Assembly (NCBI GenBank): GCA_002898215.1 | Contig: BEIF01000001.1 | Span: 1,277,602 to 1,341,601 of the forward strand | Direction: 5' to 3' | Source: a bacterium HR29 | GTDB lineage: Bacteria; Chloroflexota; Dehalococcoidia; Tepidiformales; Tepidiformaceae | DNA length: 64,000 bases | In this document: piece by piece, positions 57,142-64,000 of the stretch | Numbering within the stretch: the first letter of the stretch is position 1 | Layout: the number at the start of each line of letters is the position of its first letter | The notes under the pieces: model-generated | Databases searched by the model: none | What the model was told of the DNA's origin: nothing | Seen by the model: only the letters and a program-made list of their open reading frames with translations | Position numbers and translations under genes: made by a program

Positions 57142-57864
57142 GTGGAGCGACGCGACGGGCGCCGGCCCGACCAGATTCGCCCCGTGCGCATCGTGCCGAA
57201 CGTGCTCGATTACGCCGAGGGAAGCTGCATCATCGAGTGCGGGCGGACCCGGGTGCTTTGCGCCGCCAGCGTCGAGGACCGCCAGCCGCCGTTCCTGCGC
57301 GGAACGGAAAGCGGCTGGGTGACGGCGGAGTACGCCATGCTGCCGCGTTCGACCCACACCCGCACCCCCCGCGAGGTGGAGCGGGGCCGCCCGACCGGTC
57401 GAACGCAAGAAATCCAGCGGCTCATCGGCCGGGCGCTTCGTGGCGTGGTGGACCTGGAGCTGCTCGGGCCGCGCACGATCACCATCGACTGCGATGTCCT
57501 GCAGGCCGACGGCGGCACGCGAACGGCGTCGATCACCGGCGGCTACGTTGCGCTGGCCCTCGCCATCGGGCGCCTCGTGGAGCAGGGTGCCATCCCACAC
57601 GTGCTCCGCGGCCAAGTCGCCGCTGTCTCGGTGGGAATCGTGGGCGGCGTGCCCATGGTCGACCTGTGCTACGAAGAGGACGCCGCCGCCGAGGTAGACT
57701 GCAACATCGTGATGACGAGCGGGGGTGAATTCGTCGAAGTGCAAGGCACGGCGGAGCGGAAGCCCTTCACCCGGCAGGAGCTCGAGAGCATGCTCGCCCT
57801 CGCCGAAGCGGGGATCGCCGAGCTGCTGGCTGCCCAGCGCGCCGCGCTCGGGATTCAGGCGTAG
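57142..57864 (+). CDS. rph: Ribonuclease PH
   Basis: 240 residues. It starts [15 protein letters not shown], a family hallmark, and has [19 protein letters not shown], then [32 protein letters not shown] with the conserved Arg, the phosphate-binding [20 protein letters not shown] (20 residues) and [14 protein letters not shown]. It trims tRNA 3' ends phosphorolytically. GTG start chosen by family alignment, 79 bases after comEC. The end overlaps the convergent HIT gene by 10 bases. Confidence 0.94.
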   Translation: MERRDGRRPDQIRPVRIVPNVLDYAEGSCIIECGRTRVLCAASVEDRQPPFLRGTESGWVTAEYAMLPRSTHTRTPREVERGRPTGRTQEIQRLIGRALRGVVDLELLGPRTITIDCDVLQADGGTRTASITGGYVALALAIGRLVEQGAIPHVLRGQVAAVSVGIVGGVPMVDLCYEEDAAAEVDCNIVMTSGGEFVEVQGTAERKPFTRQELESMLALAEAGIAELLAAQRAALGIQA

Positions 57865-58178
57865 GGGCCGAGATGCGTACCGCCGACGATGTGCAGGTGG
57901 CCGTGCTCCTGGCTCTGCATCGCGTCGTAGCCGAAGTTCGACAGGAGCCGGAAGCCGCGCGGGCAGAGCGCCTGCCCCAACTCCACCGCCACGCGGCCCA
58001 CCCGCCCGATGTCCTGCCACAGCTCCGCCTGGGTCCGGTGCTCTTTCGGCATCGCCAGCAGCATGACCGGAGCCCATCGGAGGATGTTCTGGATGACGAT
58101 GACCTCGTCGTCTTCGTAGACGATCGTCGCCGGCTCGCGGCCGGCCACGATGTTGCAGAAAACGCAGTAGGAGCGCAT
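57855..58178 (-). CDS. HIT family protein
   Basis: 107 residues. N-terminal CVFC (Cys5, Cys8) begins [20 protein letters not shown], then LAMPKEH, and the histidine triad HGHLHI in [13 protein letters not shown] near the C-terminus. HIT proteins hydrolyse nucleotides linked to small groups, for example AMP-lysine or Ap4A. The usual fourth His-containing x after the triad is Val-Gly here (HGHLHIVGG) rather than HxHxHxx with a final polar residue, within family range. A GAGGAAG ribosome site precedes the ATG. Diverges from DUF1015. Confidence 0.9.
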   Translation of the reverse strand: MRSYCVFCNIVAGREPATIVYEDDEVIVIQNILRWAPVMLLAMPKEHRTQAELWQDIGRVGRVAVELGQALCPRGFRLLSNFGYDAMQSQEHGHLHIVGGTHLGPYA

Positions 58179-58241
58179 ACGGCTTCCTCGATGGTACGGA
58201 GCGCCCACCCCTCCCACAAACTGCGACCGGCGGAGCCGTAG

Positions 58242-59522
58242 ATGCCGCAGATGCTGCCGCTCCGAGGCCTGCGCTATACCGCGAAGGCGGGCGACCTGGG
58301 AGCCCTGCTCGCCCCGCCCTACGACGTCATCGGGCCCGAGCTGCAGCAGAAGCTGGCCCTTGCGAGCCCCTACAACGCCGTCCACCTCGAGCTCTCGGCC
58401 GGGGGCGACGAGCGGTACGACGCCGTGGCCAAGCGCATTCGTGATTGGATGCGAGCGGGGATCGTGGCCCAAGACGAGGAGCCGACACTCTACTGCTACG
58501 AGCAGGAGTTCGAGTACGAGGGGCGACTGCTCCGGCGGCGCGCGCTCATCGTCGGGGTGGAGGCGCAGCCGTGGGAAACGGGCGCGGTGCGCCCTCACGA
58601 ATACACGATGACCGGCCCGAAGGAGGACCGTCTCCGGCTCCTCCAGGCAGCCGGAGTCCAGTTCAGCCCCGTCTTCCTCTTGGCCCGGGACCGGGCGGGA
58701 GCGCTGCGCTCCCTGCTGGCTGAGGCGTGCGAAGGCGGTCCCCCGGGTGTCGAGGGGCGCAGCATCGACGGCGATGTCCACCGGCTCTGGCTCCTGCCCG
58801 CTACCCGGACGGCGATGCGCGCCCTCGCGCCGCTCATCACGGAGACGTTCTACGTCGCCGACGGCCACCACCGGTACGAGACGGCCGTGGCCTACAAGCG
58901 CTGGGTCGAGGAGCGGGAAGGCCCCCTCCCCGAAGGTCATCCCGCTCGCTACGCGATGGCGGCGGTCGTGGCGCTCGACGACCCTGGGCTGTTGGTCCGG
59001 CCCATCCACCGCCGCGTTCCGCGTCCTGCGCCCGCGGATTGGGAACAAAGGCTCGCCAGGTGGTGGGAAGCCGAGCGCTTGCCCAGCTCCGAACTGGCCG
59101 CCATCGAGTCGAGCCTCGCCCGAGGCAAGGGAACGGTCGTCGCCGTGGGGCTGGAGCGGCGGCCCGTGGTTCTAACCCTCCGCGATGCCGCTGCGCTCGC
59201 ACAGGATTCGGGAAGCGGCCGCAGCGCAGAGTGGATGTCGGTTCCGCCGAACGCCGTGTACTGGGGCATCATCCGCCCGCTGTGGAACCTCACGGAGCAC
59301 GACTTGCGGGCCGGGGCCGTCCAGTACCACCACACGGTTCCCGAGGCGCTGGAGGAGCAGCGCCGTGACGGTGGGGTCGTCATCCTCCTCAACCCCGTGG
59401 ACGTACGGGACGTCGTCGCGCTCGCCGACCGGGGCGAGCGCCTCCCCCAGAAGTCGACCTTCTTCCACCCGAAGCTGGCGACGGGCGTGGTATTCCACGC
59501 CTTGCGCGACCTGGGGTTCTAG
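58242..59522 (+). CDS. DUF1015 family protein
   Basis: 426 residues. Hallmarks of the family are LLAPPYDVIGPELQQ near the N-terminus, SPYNAVHLEL, HEYTMTGPKEDRLRLL and the strongly conserved ETFYVADGHHRYETAVAYK region (parts of 20 or fewer residues). Biochemical function is unsettled; the DGHHRYE motif suggests a nucleotide or phosphate enzyme, and the family is often found beside serA and a class V aminotransferase, exactly as here. A role in serine or phosphoserine metabolism is therefore plausible but inferred. Its stop overlaps the convergent serA stop by 4 bases. Confidence 0.88.
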   Translation: MPQMLPLRGLRYTAKAGDLGALLAPPYDVIGPELQQKLALASPYNAVHLELSAGGDERYDAVAKRIRDWMRAGIVAQDEEPTLYCYEQEFEYEGRLLRRRALIVGVEAQPWETGAVRPHEYTMTGPKEDRLRLLQAAGVQFSPVFLLARDRAGALRSLLAEACEGGPPGVEGRSIDGDVHRLWLLPATRTAMRALAPLITETFYVADGHHRYETAVAYKRWVEEREGPLPEGHPARYAMAAVVALDDPGLLVRPIHRRVPRPAPADWEQRLARWWEAERLPSSELAAIESSLARGKGTVVAVGLERRPVVLTLRDAAALAQDSGSGRSAEWMSVPPNAVYWGIIRPLWNLTEHDLRAGAVQYHHTVPEALEEQRRDGGVVILLNPVDVRDVVALADRGERLPQKSTFFHPKLATGVVFHALRDLGF

Positions 59523-61291
59523 AGCTCCACGAGCCGAACGTTGTAGATGCCGTCGATGGCTTCGATCTGGGCGAGCTGCTCGTCGGTGGGCCGCTCGTCG
59601 AGGCCGACCACCATCACCGCCCGGCCGCGGCGCTCGCGGCGACCGACCTGCATCGAGCTGATGTTGATGTCGAACTGGCCGAGCATGGTGCCAAGCCGAC
59701 CGATCATCCCCGGCCGGTCCTCGTTGTCGCACACCAACAGGTAGCTGCCGGGTTCGGGGACGAGGTCGATATCCATCCCCATGAGCTTCACCAGGTTGAG
59801 CTGGCCCCGGTGGGTGGTGCCTGCCACATCCACGACCGAGTCGCTGGTATGAACACTGAGATGGATGAGGTTCACGTAGACCTCGTGGGAGCTGTTGAGG
59901 CGCTCCTGGATGACCCAGCCGCGGCTCTGTGCCACCAGGCTTGCGTTGACGATGTTCACGTTCTCTTCGCTGATGGGCTTGAGCAGGCCCTTGATGACGG
60001 AGGCCTTGATGGGGGTGGTATCGTGCTCCGCGACCTCCCCGTAAAGGTCGATCTCGATGCGGGAGATCGTCCCGCGCACGAGCTGGGTGGCGATAGCGCC
60101 GATGGCCTCGCCCACGCGCATGTACGGGCCGAGCACGCGCAGGGTCTCCGGGGGAAGGGCAGGAGCGTTGACCGCGTAGCGGGCGGGCCGGCCGGCGAGT
60201 ACCTCGACGATCTGTTCCGCCACATCCAAGGCGACCCGCTCCTGGGCCTCGGCCGTGGAGGCGCCCAGGTGAGGCGTGAGGATGGCATTCGGCGCATGCC
60301 GGAGCGGATGGTCGGGAGGGGGCGGCTCCTGGGTGAAAACGTCGACCGCCGCGCCGGCCACTCTCCCATCCCGAAGCGCTTCGGCGAGCGCCGCCTCGTC
60401 GACGATGCCGCCCCGGGCGACGTTGATGATGCGCACACCCGGCTTCATCCGCGCGAGCTCGGCCGCACCGATGAGCCCTTGCGTCTGCTGCGTCATGGGA
60501 GCATGGAGGGAGATGAAGTCGGACTCCCGCAGCAGCGTGTCGAAGTCGACCGATTGCACCCCCAACTGCTCGGCCCGCTCGACAGGGACGTAGGGGTCGT
60601 AAGCGAGCACCCGCATCTCGAGGGCGATGGCGCGCCGCGCAACCTCGGTGCCAATTTTCCCCAAGCCGACGATGCCGAGGACCTTGCCTCGCACTTCGGT
60701 GCCGATGAAGCGGCTCCGCTCCCAGCGACCCTCGTGCATCGAAGCGTCGGCGGCGGGAATGTGACGGGCCAAGGCAAGGAGGAGGGCGATGGTGTGCTCG
60801 GCAGCTGCGATGGTGTTGCCCTGCGGCGCGTTCACGACGATCACGCCCCGTTCGGTAGCCGCTTCGAGGTCGATGTTGTCGACGCCGACACCGGCGCGGC
60901 CGATGACGACGAGGTTGCGGCCTGCCTCGATGATGCGGCGGGTAACCTTCGTCTCGCTGCGGACGACGAGGGCGGCGAAATCGGGGATGATGGCCGCCAG
61001 CTCGTCTTCACGCAATCCGGTTCGCACCTCCACCGTTCCCACGGAGCGGAGCAGCTCGATGCCTTCGGCGGCAATGGGGTCGGCGACAAGGATTGCGGGG
61101 CGGCCGTTCGCTGGCATGGGAAAGAGCGACTCCTTCAGCTTCTGCAACGCCAGTTCCACCGTGCCCGGAATGCGCGCCTTCCCCGACTCCCACCGGCTCA
61201 CGGTCGCTTGGTCCACGCCGAGGGCCTGGGCCAAGGCTGCCTGCGAGAGGCCGAGGGCGCGACGGGCGGCAAGGAACTCTCGAGCGTCCAT
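59519..61291 (-). CDS. serA: 3-phosphoglycerate dehydrogenase with N-terminal XRE helix-turn-helix
   Basis: 590 residues. Residues 1-55 are a Cro/CI-type helix-turn-helix: FLAARRALGLSQAALAQALG and VDQATVSRWESGKARIPG. SerA begins near residue 59. Its NAD-binding loop GLGKIG is at 209-214, active-site Arg293 in NVARGGIVDE, Glu322 in FTQEPP and His341 in LTPHLGAS. The intervening ASB domain and a C-terminal ACT domain (about 515-590, from LLVCDNEDRPGMIGRLGTML) complete the long-form enzyme of serine synthesis. The frame is continuous, with no stop between the domains. The ATG at 61291 abuts a perfect dyad covering its own -10 box. Such a fusion is not the standard SerA layout; a self-repressing, serine-sensing enzyme is my inference. 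Confidence 0.93.
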   Translation of the reverse strand: MDAREFLAARRALGLSQAALAQALGVDQATVSRWESGKARIPGTVELALQKLKESLFPMPANGRPAILVADPIAAEGIELLRSVGTVEVRTGLREDELAAIIPDFAALVVRSETKVTRRIIEAGRNLVVIGRAGVGVDNIDLEAATERGVIVVNAPQGNTIAAAEHTIALLLALARHIPAADASMHEGRWERSRFIGTEVRGKVLGIVGLGKIGTEVARRAIALEMRVLAYDPYVPVERAEQLGVQSVDFDTLLRESDFISLHAPMTQQTQGLIGAAELARMKPGVRIINVARGGIVDEAALAEALRDGRVAGAAVDVFTQEPPPPDHPLRHAPNAILTPHLGASTAEAQERVALDVAEQIVEVLAGRPARYAVNAPALPPETLRVLGPYMRVGEAIGAIATQLVRGTISRIEIDLYGEVAEHDTTPIKASVIKGLLKPISEENVNIVNASLVAQSRGWVIQERLNSSHEVYVNLIHLSVHTSDSVVDVAGTTHRGQLNLVKLMGMDIDLVPEPGSYLLVCDNEDRPGMIGRLGTMLGQFDINISSMQVGRRERRGRAVMVVGLDERPTDEQLAQIEAIDGIYNVRLVEL

Positions 61292-61310
61292 GCCATGCAG
61301 TATGCATGGC
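61292..61310. promoter_or_regulatory. Operator-like dyad O1 over the serA -10
   Basis: GCCATGCA (61292-61299), GTA, TGCATGGC (61303-61310): a perfect 8-base inverted repeat that ends at the base before the serA ATG and covers the -10 box CATACT. Confidence 0.75.
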
Positions 61311-61327
61311 CTCCACCGTTCATGCAA
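61299..61327 (-). promoter_or_regulatory. Leaderless-type promoter of serA
   Basis: Minus-strand TTGCAT (61322-61327), exactly 17 bases, CATACT (61299-61304), then 7 bases to the ATG at 61291. A GGAGG at 61310-61314 lies 18 bases from the ATG, too far for normal use, which fits leaderless initiation. Confidence 0.5.
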
Positions 61328-61336
61328 ACTGCATGA
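61320..61336. promoter_or_regulatory. Operator-like dyad O2 over the serA -35
   Basis: TCATGCA (61320-61326), AAC, TGCATGA (61330-61336): a perfect 7-base inverted repeat with the same CATGCA-N3-TGCATG core as O1. The centres are 27 bases apart. It covers the predicted -35. Confidence 0.75.
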
Positions 61337-61348
61337 CGGCGCGGGGGT

Positions 61349-62443
61349 TCAGGCGGAGGCCGCGGCCCGCGCTTCGGTCAAGAGCCGCTCCACCACGTCG
61401 AGGGCTTCGCGGACGTCCTCCCGGTTCACCCAGCCCATGTGGCCGACGCGGAAGATCTTCCCTTCGAGCTTTCCCTGGCCGCCGCCCAGTACCACGCCGA
61501 ACTCCTCACGCGCGCGGCGGGCGAGAGCACGTCCGTCGACGCCCTCCGGCCACCACACGGCGGTCACGGTGTCGGACGCGAACCGCTCGTCGACCGGGAC
61601 CAGCTTCAGCCCCATCGCCTTGACGCGCTCGCGGGTGTAGGCGGCCACTTCCCGGTGCCGGGCGTAGATGCGCTCCAGCCCTTCGGCGCGCATGAGTTCG
61701 AACGCCTTGTCGAGGGCGAAGTACACGGAGACGGCGGGCGTCCACGGGTTCTGGTTCCGTTCGAGCGAGTCGCGGTGGCGCTTCGCATCGAAGTAGAACT
61801 TCGGCATGCGCGACCGCTCGTACGCGGCCCAGGCGCGGTCGCTCATGTACAGGAAGGCGAGCCCCGGAGGAACCATCCATCCCTTCTGGGAGCCGCTGAC
61901 CACCACGTCGAGGCCCCACTCCTCGACCGGGCAGGGAATGGAGCTCACGCTGCTCACGCCATCCACGAGGATGAGGCGGTTCCGCTTCCGGACTTCGTCC
62001 GCGATCGCCTGAAGCGGGTTCGTCACGCCCGTCGAGGTTTCGTTGTGAGTGACGAGCACGGCGACGATCCCTGGGTCGGCGTCGAGCCGGCGGCCGATCT
62101 CCGCCGGGTCGGCGGCCTCACCCCATTCAGTCTTGTACCACTGCACATCGGCACCATACGCCGCGGCGATGTTTCCGAAGCGGTCGCCGAAGGAGCCGAT
62201 GGACACGGCGAGCACGCGGTCGCCCGGGCTCAAGGTGTTCACGATGGCGGCCTCCAGCCCGCCCGTGCCCGAGGTCGTGATGGAGAGGACGTCGCGAGAA
62301 GCGCCGAAGACCCAGTTCAGTCCGTCGGTGACGCGGCGGAGGATAGCGCCGAACTCCGGCCCGCGGTGGTTGAGCATCTGCCCTGCGGCAGCCTGAAGGA
62401 CCTCGGGGGGACAGGGGGTGGGACCAGGGATGCGAAGGTTCAC
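61349..62443 (-). CDS. Class V aminotransferase (alanine-glyoxylate/serine-pyruvate type)
   Basis: 364 residues of fold-type I PLP enzyme. It starts RIPGPTPCPPEVL, has TTSGTGGLEAAIVNTL for cofactor binding, LVTHNETSTGVTNPL, LVDGVSSVSS with the cofactor Asp, and Lys187 in VVSGSQKGWMVPPGLAF. Enzymes of this subgroup move the amino group among serine, alanine, glyoxylate and pyruvate; a phosphoserine role is also proposed in organisms that lack classical SerC. Lying 57 bases before serA on the same strand, it is probably part of serine/glycine metabolism. GTG start with a CGGGAG ribosome site. Confidence 0.9.
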   Translation of the reverse strand: MNLRIPGPTPCPPEVLQAAAGQMLNHRGPEFGAILRRVTDGLNWVFGASRDVLSITTSGTGGLEAAIVNTLSPGDRVLAVSIGSFGDRFGNIAAAYGADVQWYKTEWGEAADPAEIGRRLDADPGIVAVLVTHNETSTGVTNPLQAIADEVRKRNRLILVDGVSSVSSIPCPVEEWGLDVVVSGSQKGWMVPPGLAFLYMSDRAWAAYERSRMPKFYFDAKRHRDSLERNQNPWTPAVSVYFALDKAFELMRAEGLERIYARHREVAAYTRERVKAMGLKLVPVDERFASDTVTAVWWPEGVDGRALARRAREEFGVVLGGGQGKLEGKIFRVGHMGWVNREDVREALDVVERLLTEARAAASA

Positions 62444-62481
62444 GTTGCGACTCCCGACCGATGGAAGAGGGTGGCGGCAAG

Positions 62482-62513
62482 GTTATGGTCGAGCCTGGCC
62501 AGGCTGCGGTCAA
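62482..62513 (-). promoter_or_regulatory. Candidate promoter with spacer dyad, aminotransferase gene
   Basis: Minus-strand TTGACC (62508-62513) and CATAAC (62482-62487) are 20 bases apart. A perfect 14-base palindrome AGCCTGGCCAGGCT (62492-62505) fills the spacer. Long spacers with a central dyad are typical of MerR-type control; no such regulator is nearby. Confidence 0.35.
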
Positions 62514-62555
62514 CGACAGAGCGGCCGTCCATACCACGACGGCAACGTCCGATTG

Positions 62556-62585
62556 TTGACCAACTCACTCCGAAGGCCGTATAGT
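62556..62585 (+). promoter_or_regulatory. Promoter of rex
   Basis: TTGACC (62556-62561), 18-base spacer, TATAGT (62580-62585). Predicted start about 62592, about 35 bases before the ATG. Confidence 0.65.
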
Positions 62586-62589
62586 GCGC

Positions 62590-62607
62590 AAGTTACGATT
62601 TTCACAA
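62590..62607 (+). promoter_or_regulatory. Candidate Rex operator
   Basis: The right half TTCACAA (62601-62607) matches the Rex half site exactly; the left half at 62590-62596 (AAGTTAC) matches TTGTGAA at only three positions. It lies at the predicted transcription start of rex, where self-repression would act. Confidence 0.35.
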
Positions 62608-62626
62608 GATCCGACGGGCTCGTGCG

Positions 62627-63268
62627 ATGCCGCTGGAGATTCCCGAAGTCGTGATCAACCGATTACCGCTCTACGCGCGAGCACTGGCCGAGCTGGCCGC
62701 GCGCGGTGAGCAAGTGGTGAGCTCCCAAACGCTGGGCGAGATGCTGGAGGTGACGCCGGCCCAGATCCGGAAGGACTTGAGCTACTTCGGGCGCTTCGGC
62801 AAGCAAGGGCGTGGCTATAACGTCCAGCTCCTCCTGGCGAAACTCCGGGAGATCCTCGGCCTCGACCGGCAATGGCGGGTCATCGTGGTCGGTGTCGGCC
62901 GCCTGGGCCAGGCCATCGTCGAGTACGGCGGCTTCGAGCCGCAAGGGTTCCACATCGTCGCCGCCTTCGATGCCGACCCGGCACTCGTGGGCAAGCAAGT
63001 CGGGCGGATCCGCATCCGCAGCGTCGACGAGCTGGATGAATTCCTTCGGCGGGAACCCGTGGATATCGGCATCGTGGCCGTCCCCGCTCGAGCCGCGCAG
63101 GAGGTGATCGACCGCCTGGTGGCAGCGGGCGTTCGCGCCATCCTGAACTACGCACCGACGACGGCACACGTCCCGCCCGATGTCGCGATTCGCCACATCG
63201 ACCCTGTCATCGCGATGCAGAGCATGACGTACCACCTGAAGCTCCGTCAGGGCACGTCGGCGAAGTAG
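62627..63268 (+). CDS. rex: Redox-sensing transcriptional repressor Rex
   Basis: 213 residues. An N-terminal winged helix (about 1-75: VINRLPLYARALAELAARGE, VVSSQTLGEMLEVTPAQIRK, DLSYFGRFGKQGRGYNV) is followed by a Rossmann domain with VVGVGRLGQAIVEYGGF and a C-terminal swapped helix including NYAPTTAHVP and MQSMTYHL. Rex leaves its operators when NADH is high and so controls fermentation and respiration genes. Promoter and a candidate self-operator lie just upstream. It converges on mreB with a 19-base gap. Confidence 0.95.
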   Translation: MPLEIPEVVINRLPLYARALAELAARGEQVVSSQTLGEMLEVTPAQIRKDLSYFGRFGKQGRGYNVQLLLAKLREILGLDRQWRVIVVGVGRLGQAIVEYGGFEPQGFHIVAAFDADPALVGKQVGRIRIRSVDELDEFLRREPVDIGIVAVPARAAQEVIDRLVAAGVRAILNYAPTTAHVPPDVAIRHIDPVIAMQSMTYHLKLRQGTSAK

Positions 63269-63287
63269 GGGGCCGCCGAAACACCCC

Positions 63288-64000
63288 TTAGGGCTGCTCC
63301 GCGTGTGGGAAGAGGCCGACGAGCGTCTCCTCCTCGGTAGGAAGGCTGCGCTCGATGATGTCGAGGTGGTCAAGGGCGATACCGGCGCCGATCGCCACGC
63401 ACTCGAGAGGGTTGTCGGCGACGTAACAGGGCACGCCTGTCTCCTCGGTAAGGAGCTCGTCGAGGTGGCGGAGCAGCGCGCCGCCGCCTGTGAGCACGAT
63501 GCCACGGTCGATGATGTCGGCCGCCAGCTCTGGGGGCGTCTTCTCGAGCACCGCGCGGACGGTCTGGACGATGACGCCGAGGCAATCCTGAATGGCCTGG
63601 GCGATCTCCACGCTCGACAGCGTGATCGTTTTGGGAAGGCCCGAAAGCTGATCCCGCCCCCGGACTTGCGTCTTCAGCCCCTCCTCGATGGGCAGGGCGG
63701 AGCCGATGGCGATCTTCACCTCTTCGGCCGTCTTCTCGCCGATGATGAGGTTATGTCGCCGTCGAACGTAGGCCATGATCGCCTCGTCGATGCGGTCTCC
63801 CGCCATCCGCACCGATTCGGAAACGACGATGCCGAAGAGGGAGATGACCGCCGCTTCGGTGCGGCCGCCGCCGATGTTGACCACCATGTTGCCGCGCGCC
63901 GAGGCGATGGGAATTTGCGCGCCGATTGCGGCCGCCAACGGCTCGGGGATGAGGTGCGCCGGTTTGCGGGCCCCCGCTTGCTCGGCTGCGTCGCGGACCG
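63288..64000 (-). CDS. mreB: Rod-shape determining protein MreB (partial, C-terminal part)
   Basis: About 237 residues are visible; the N-terminus lies beyond the window. Actin-fold motifs: [12 protein letters not shown] near the edge, [17 protein letters not shown] (second phosphate loop), [20 protein letters not shown], the [10 protein letters not shown] segment and the adenosine loop [17 protein letters not shown]. The last residues [14 protein letters not shown] match the MreB C-terminus. MreB filaments direct side-wall synthesis, which together with the dcw cluster points to a rod-shaped, walled cell. Confidence 0.95.
   Translation of the reverse strand, partial: VRDAAEQAGARKPAHLIPEPLAAAIGAQIPIASARGNMVVNIGGGRTEAAVISLFGIVVSESVRMAGDRIDEAIMAYVRRRHNLIIGEKTAEEVKIAIGSALPIEEGLKTQVRGRDQLSGLPKTITLSSVEIAQAIQDCLGVIVQTVRAVLEKTPPELAADIIDRGIVLTGGGALLRHLDELLTEETGVPCYVADNPLECVAIGAGIALDHLDIIERSLPTEEETLVGLFPHAEQP

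Noticed and set aside
61292-61327. TTG start at 61327 for serA, adding 12 residues
   Set aside because: It would place coding sequence over both the promoter and the dyads; the ATG at 61291 matches the XRE domain start.

Overview
The window is a GC-rich (close to two thirds G+C), densely packed bacterial chromosome segment. I see no insertion sequences, phage genes, CRISPR arrays or rRNA operons. Full peptidoglycan and division genes, a tandem CaiB/BaiF CoA transferase, a thiolase-like/DUF35 pair, a baseplate-J-like membrane protein beside alaS and a DUF1015-serA-aminotransferase block together suggest a Chloroflexota bacterium, possibly a Tepidiforma-like member of Dehalococcoidia. That placement is inference from gene content; no rRNA is present to confirm it.

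Layout. 1-4.2 kb: truncated RDD membrane protein, membrane-anchored HEWVHH metallopeptidase, tRNA-Gln and a phosphotransferase built like rifampicin phosphotransferase. 4.2-20.7 kb: a long minus-strand run, in transcription order alaS, baseplate-J-like protein, ruvX, mltG, aroE, an unknown membrane protein, aroC, fused aroKB, tgt, sucD, a flavin-reductase-like protein, a double CoA transferase and an aminotransferase. 20.8-31.3 kb: a RAM-domain protein, moeA, an ABC exporter, a nucleotide-sugar/glycosyltransferase block (rmlB, rmlA, GT4, GT2, WecA-like), a small phosphatase, trmD and a MoaB/Mog protein. 31.3-47.8 kb: the division and cell-wall (dcw) cluster mraZ-rsmH-ftsL-ftsI-murF-mraY-murD-ftsW-murG-murC-murB-ddl-ftsQ-ftsA-ftsZ, with a clear promoter, an MraZ box in front and a terminator behind; murE is absent. 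47.9-64 kb: GNAT and hydrolase genes, tRNA-Pro, threonine aldolase, a lipoprotein, a degenerate response regulator, the thiolase-like/DUF35 pair, comEC, RNase PH, a HIT protein, DUF1015, serA, a class V aminotransferase, rex and the end of mreB.

The most interesting locus is serA (59519-61291). The predicted 3-phosphoglycerate dehydrogenase carries an in-frame N-terminal XRE-type helix-turn-helix. The 57-bp gap before it holds two perfect dyads of the form CATGCA-N3-TGCATG, placed on the -10 and -35 regions of a likely leaderless promoter. This looks like a self-regulating enzyme-repressor with an ACT domain that could sense serine. Its neighbours (class V aminotransferase upstream, DUF1015 convergent) fit a serine/glycine context.

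Two expression features recur. Several genes have a TANNNT-like -10 box 6-8 bases before the start codon and no Shine-Dalgarno sequence, which predicts leaderless mRNAs. Many operon junctions are 4-base ATGA/GTGA overlaps, including nine in a row from ftsI to ftsQ.
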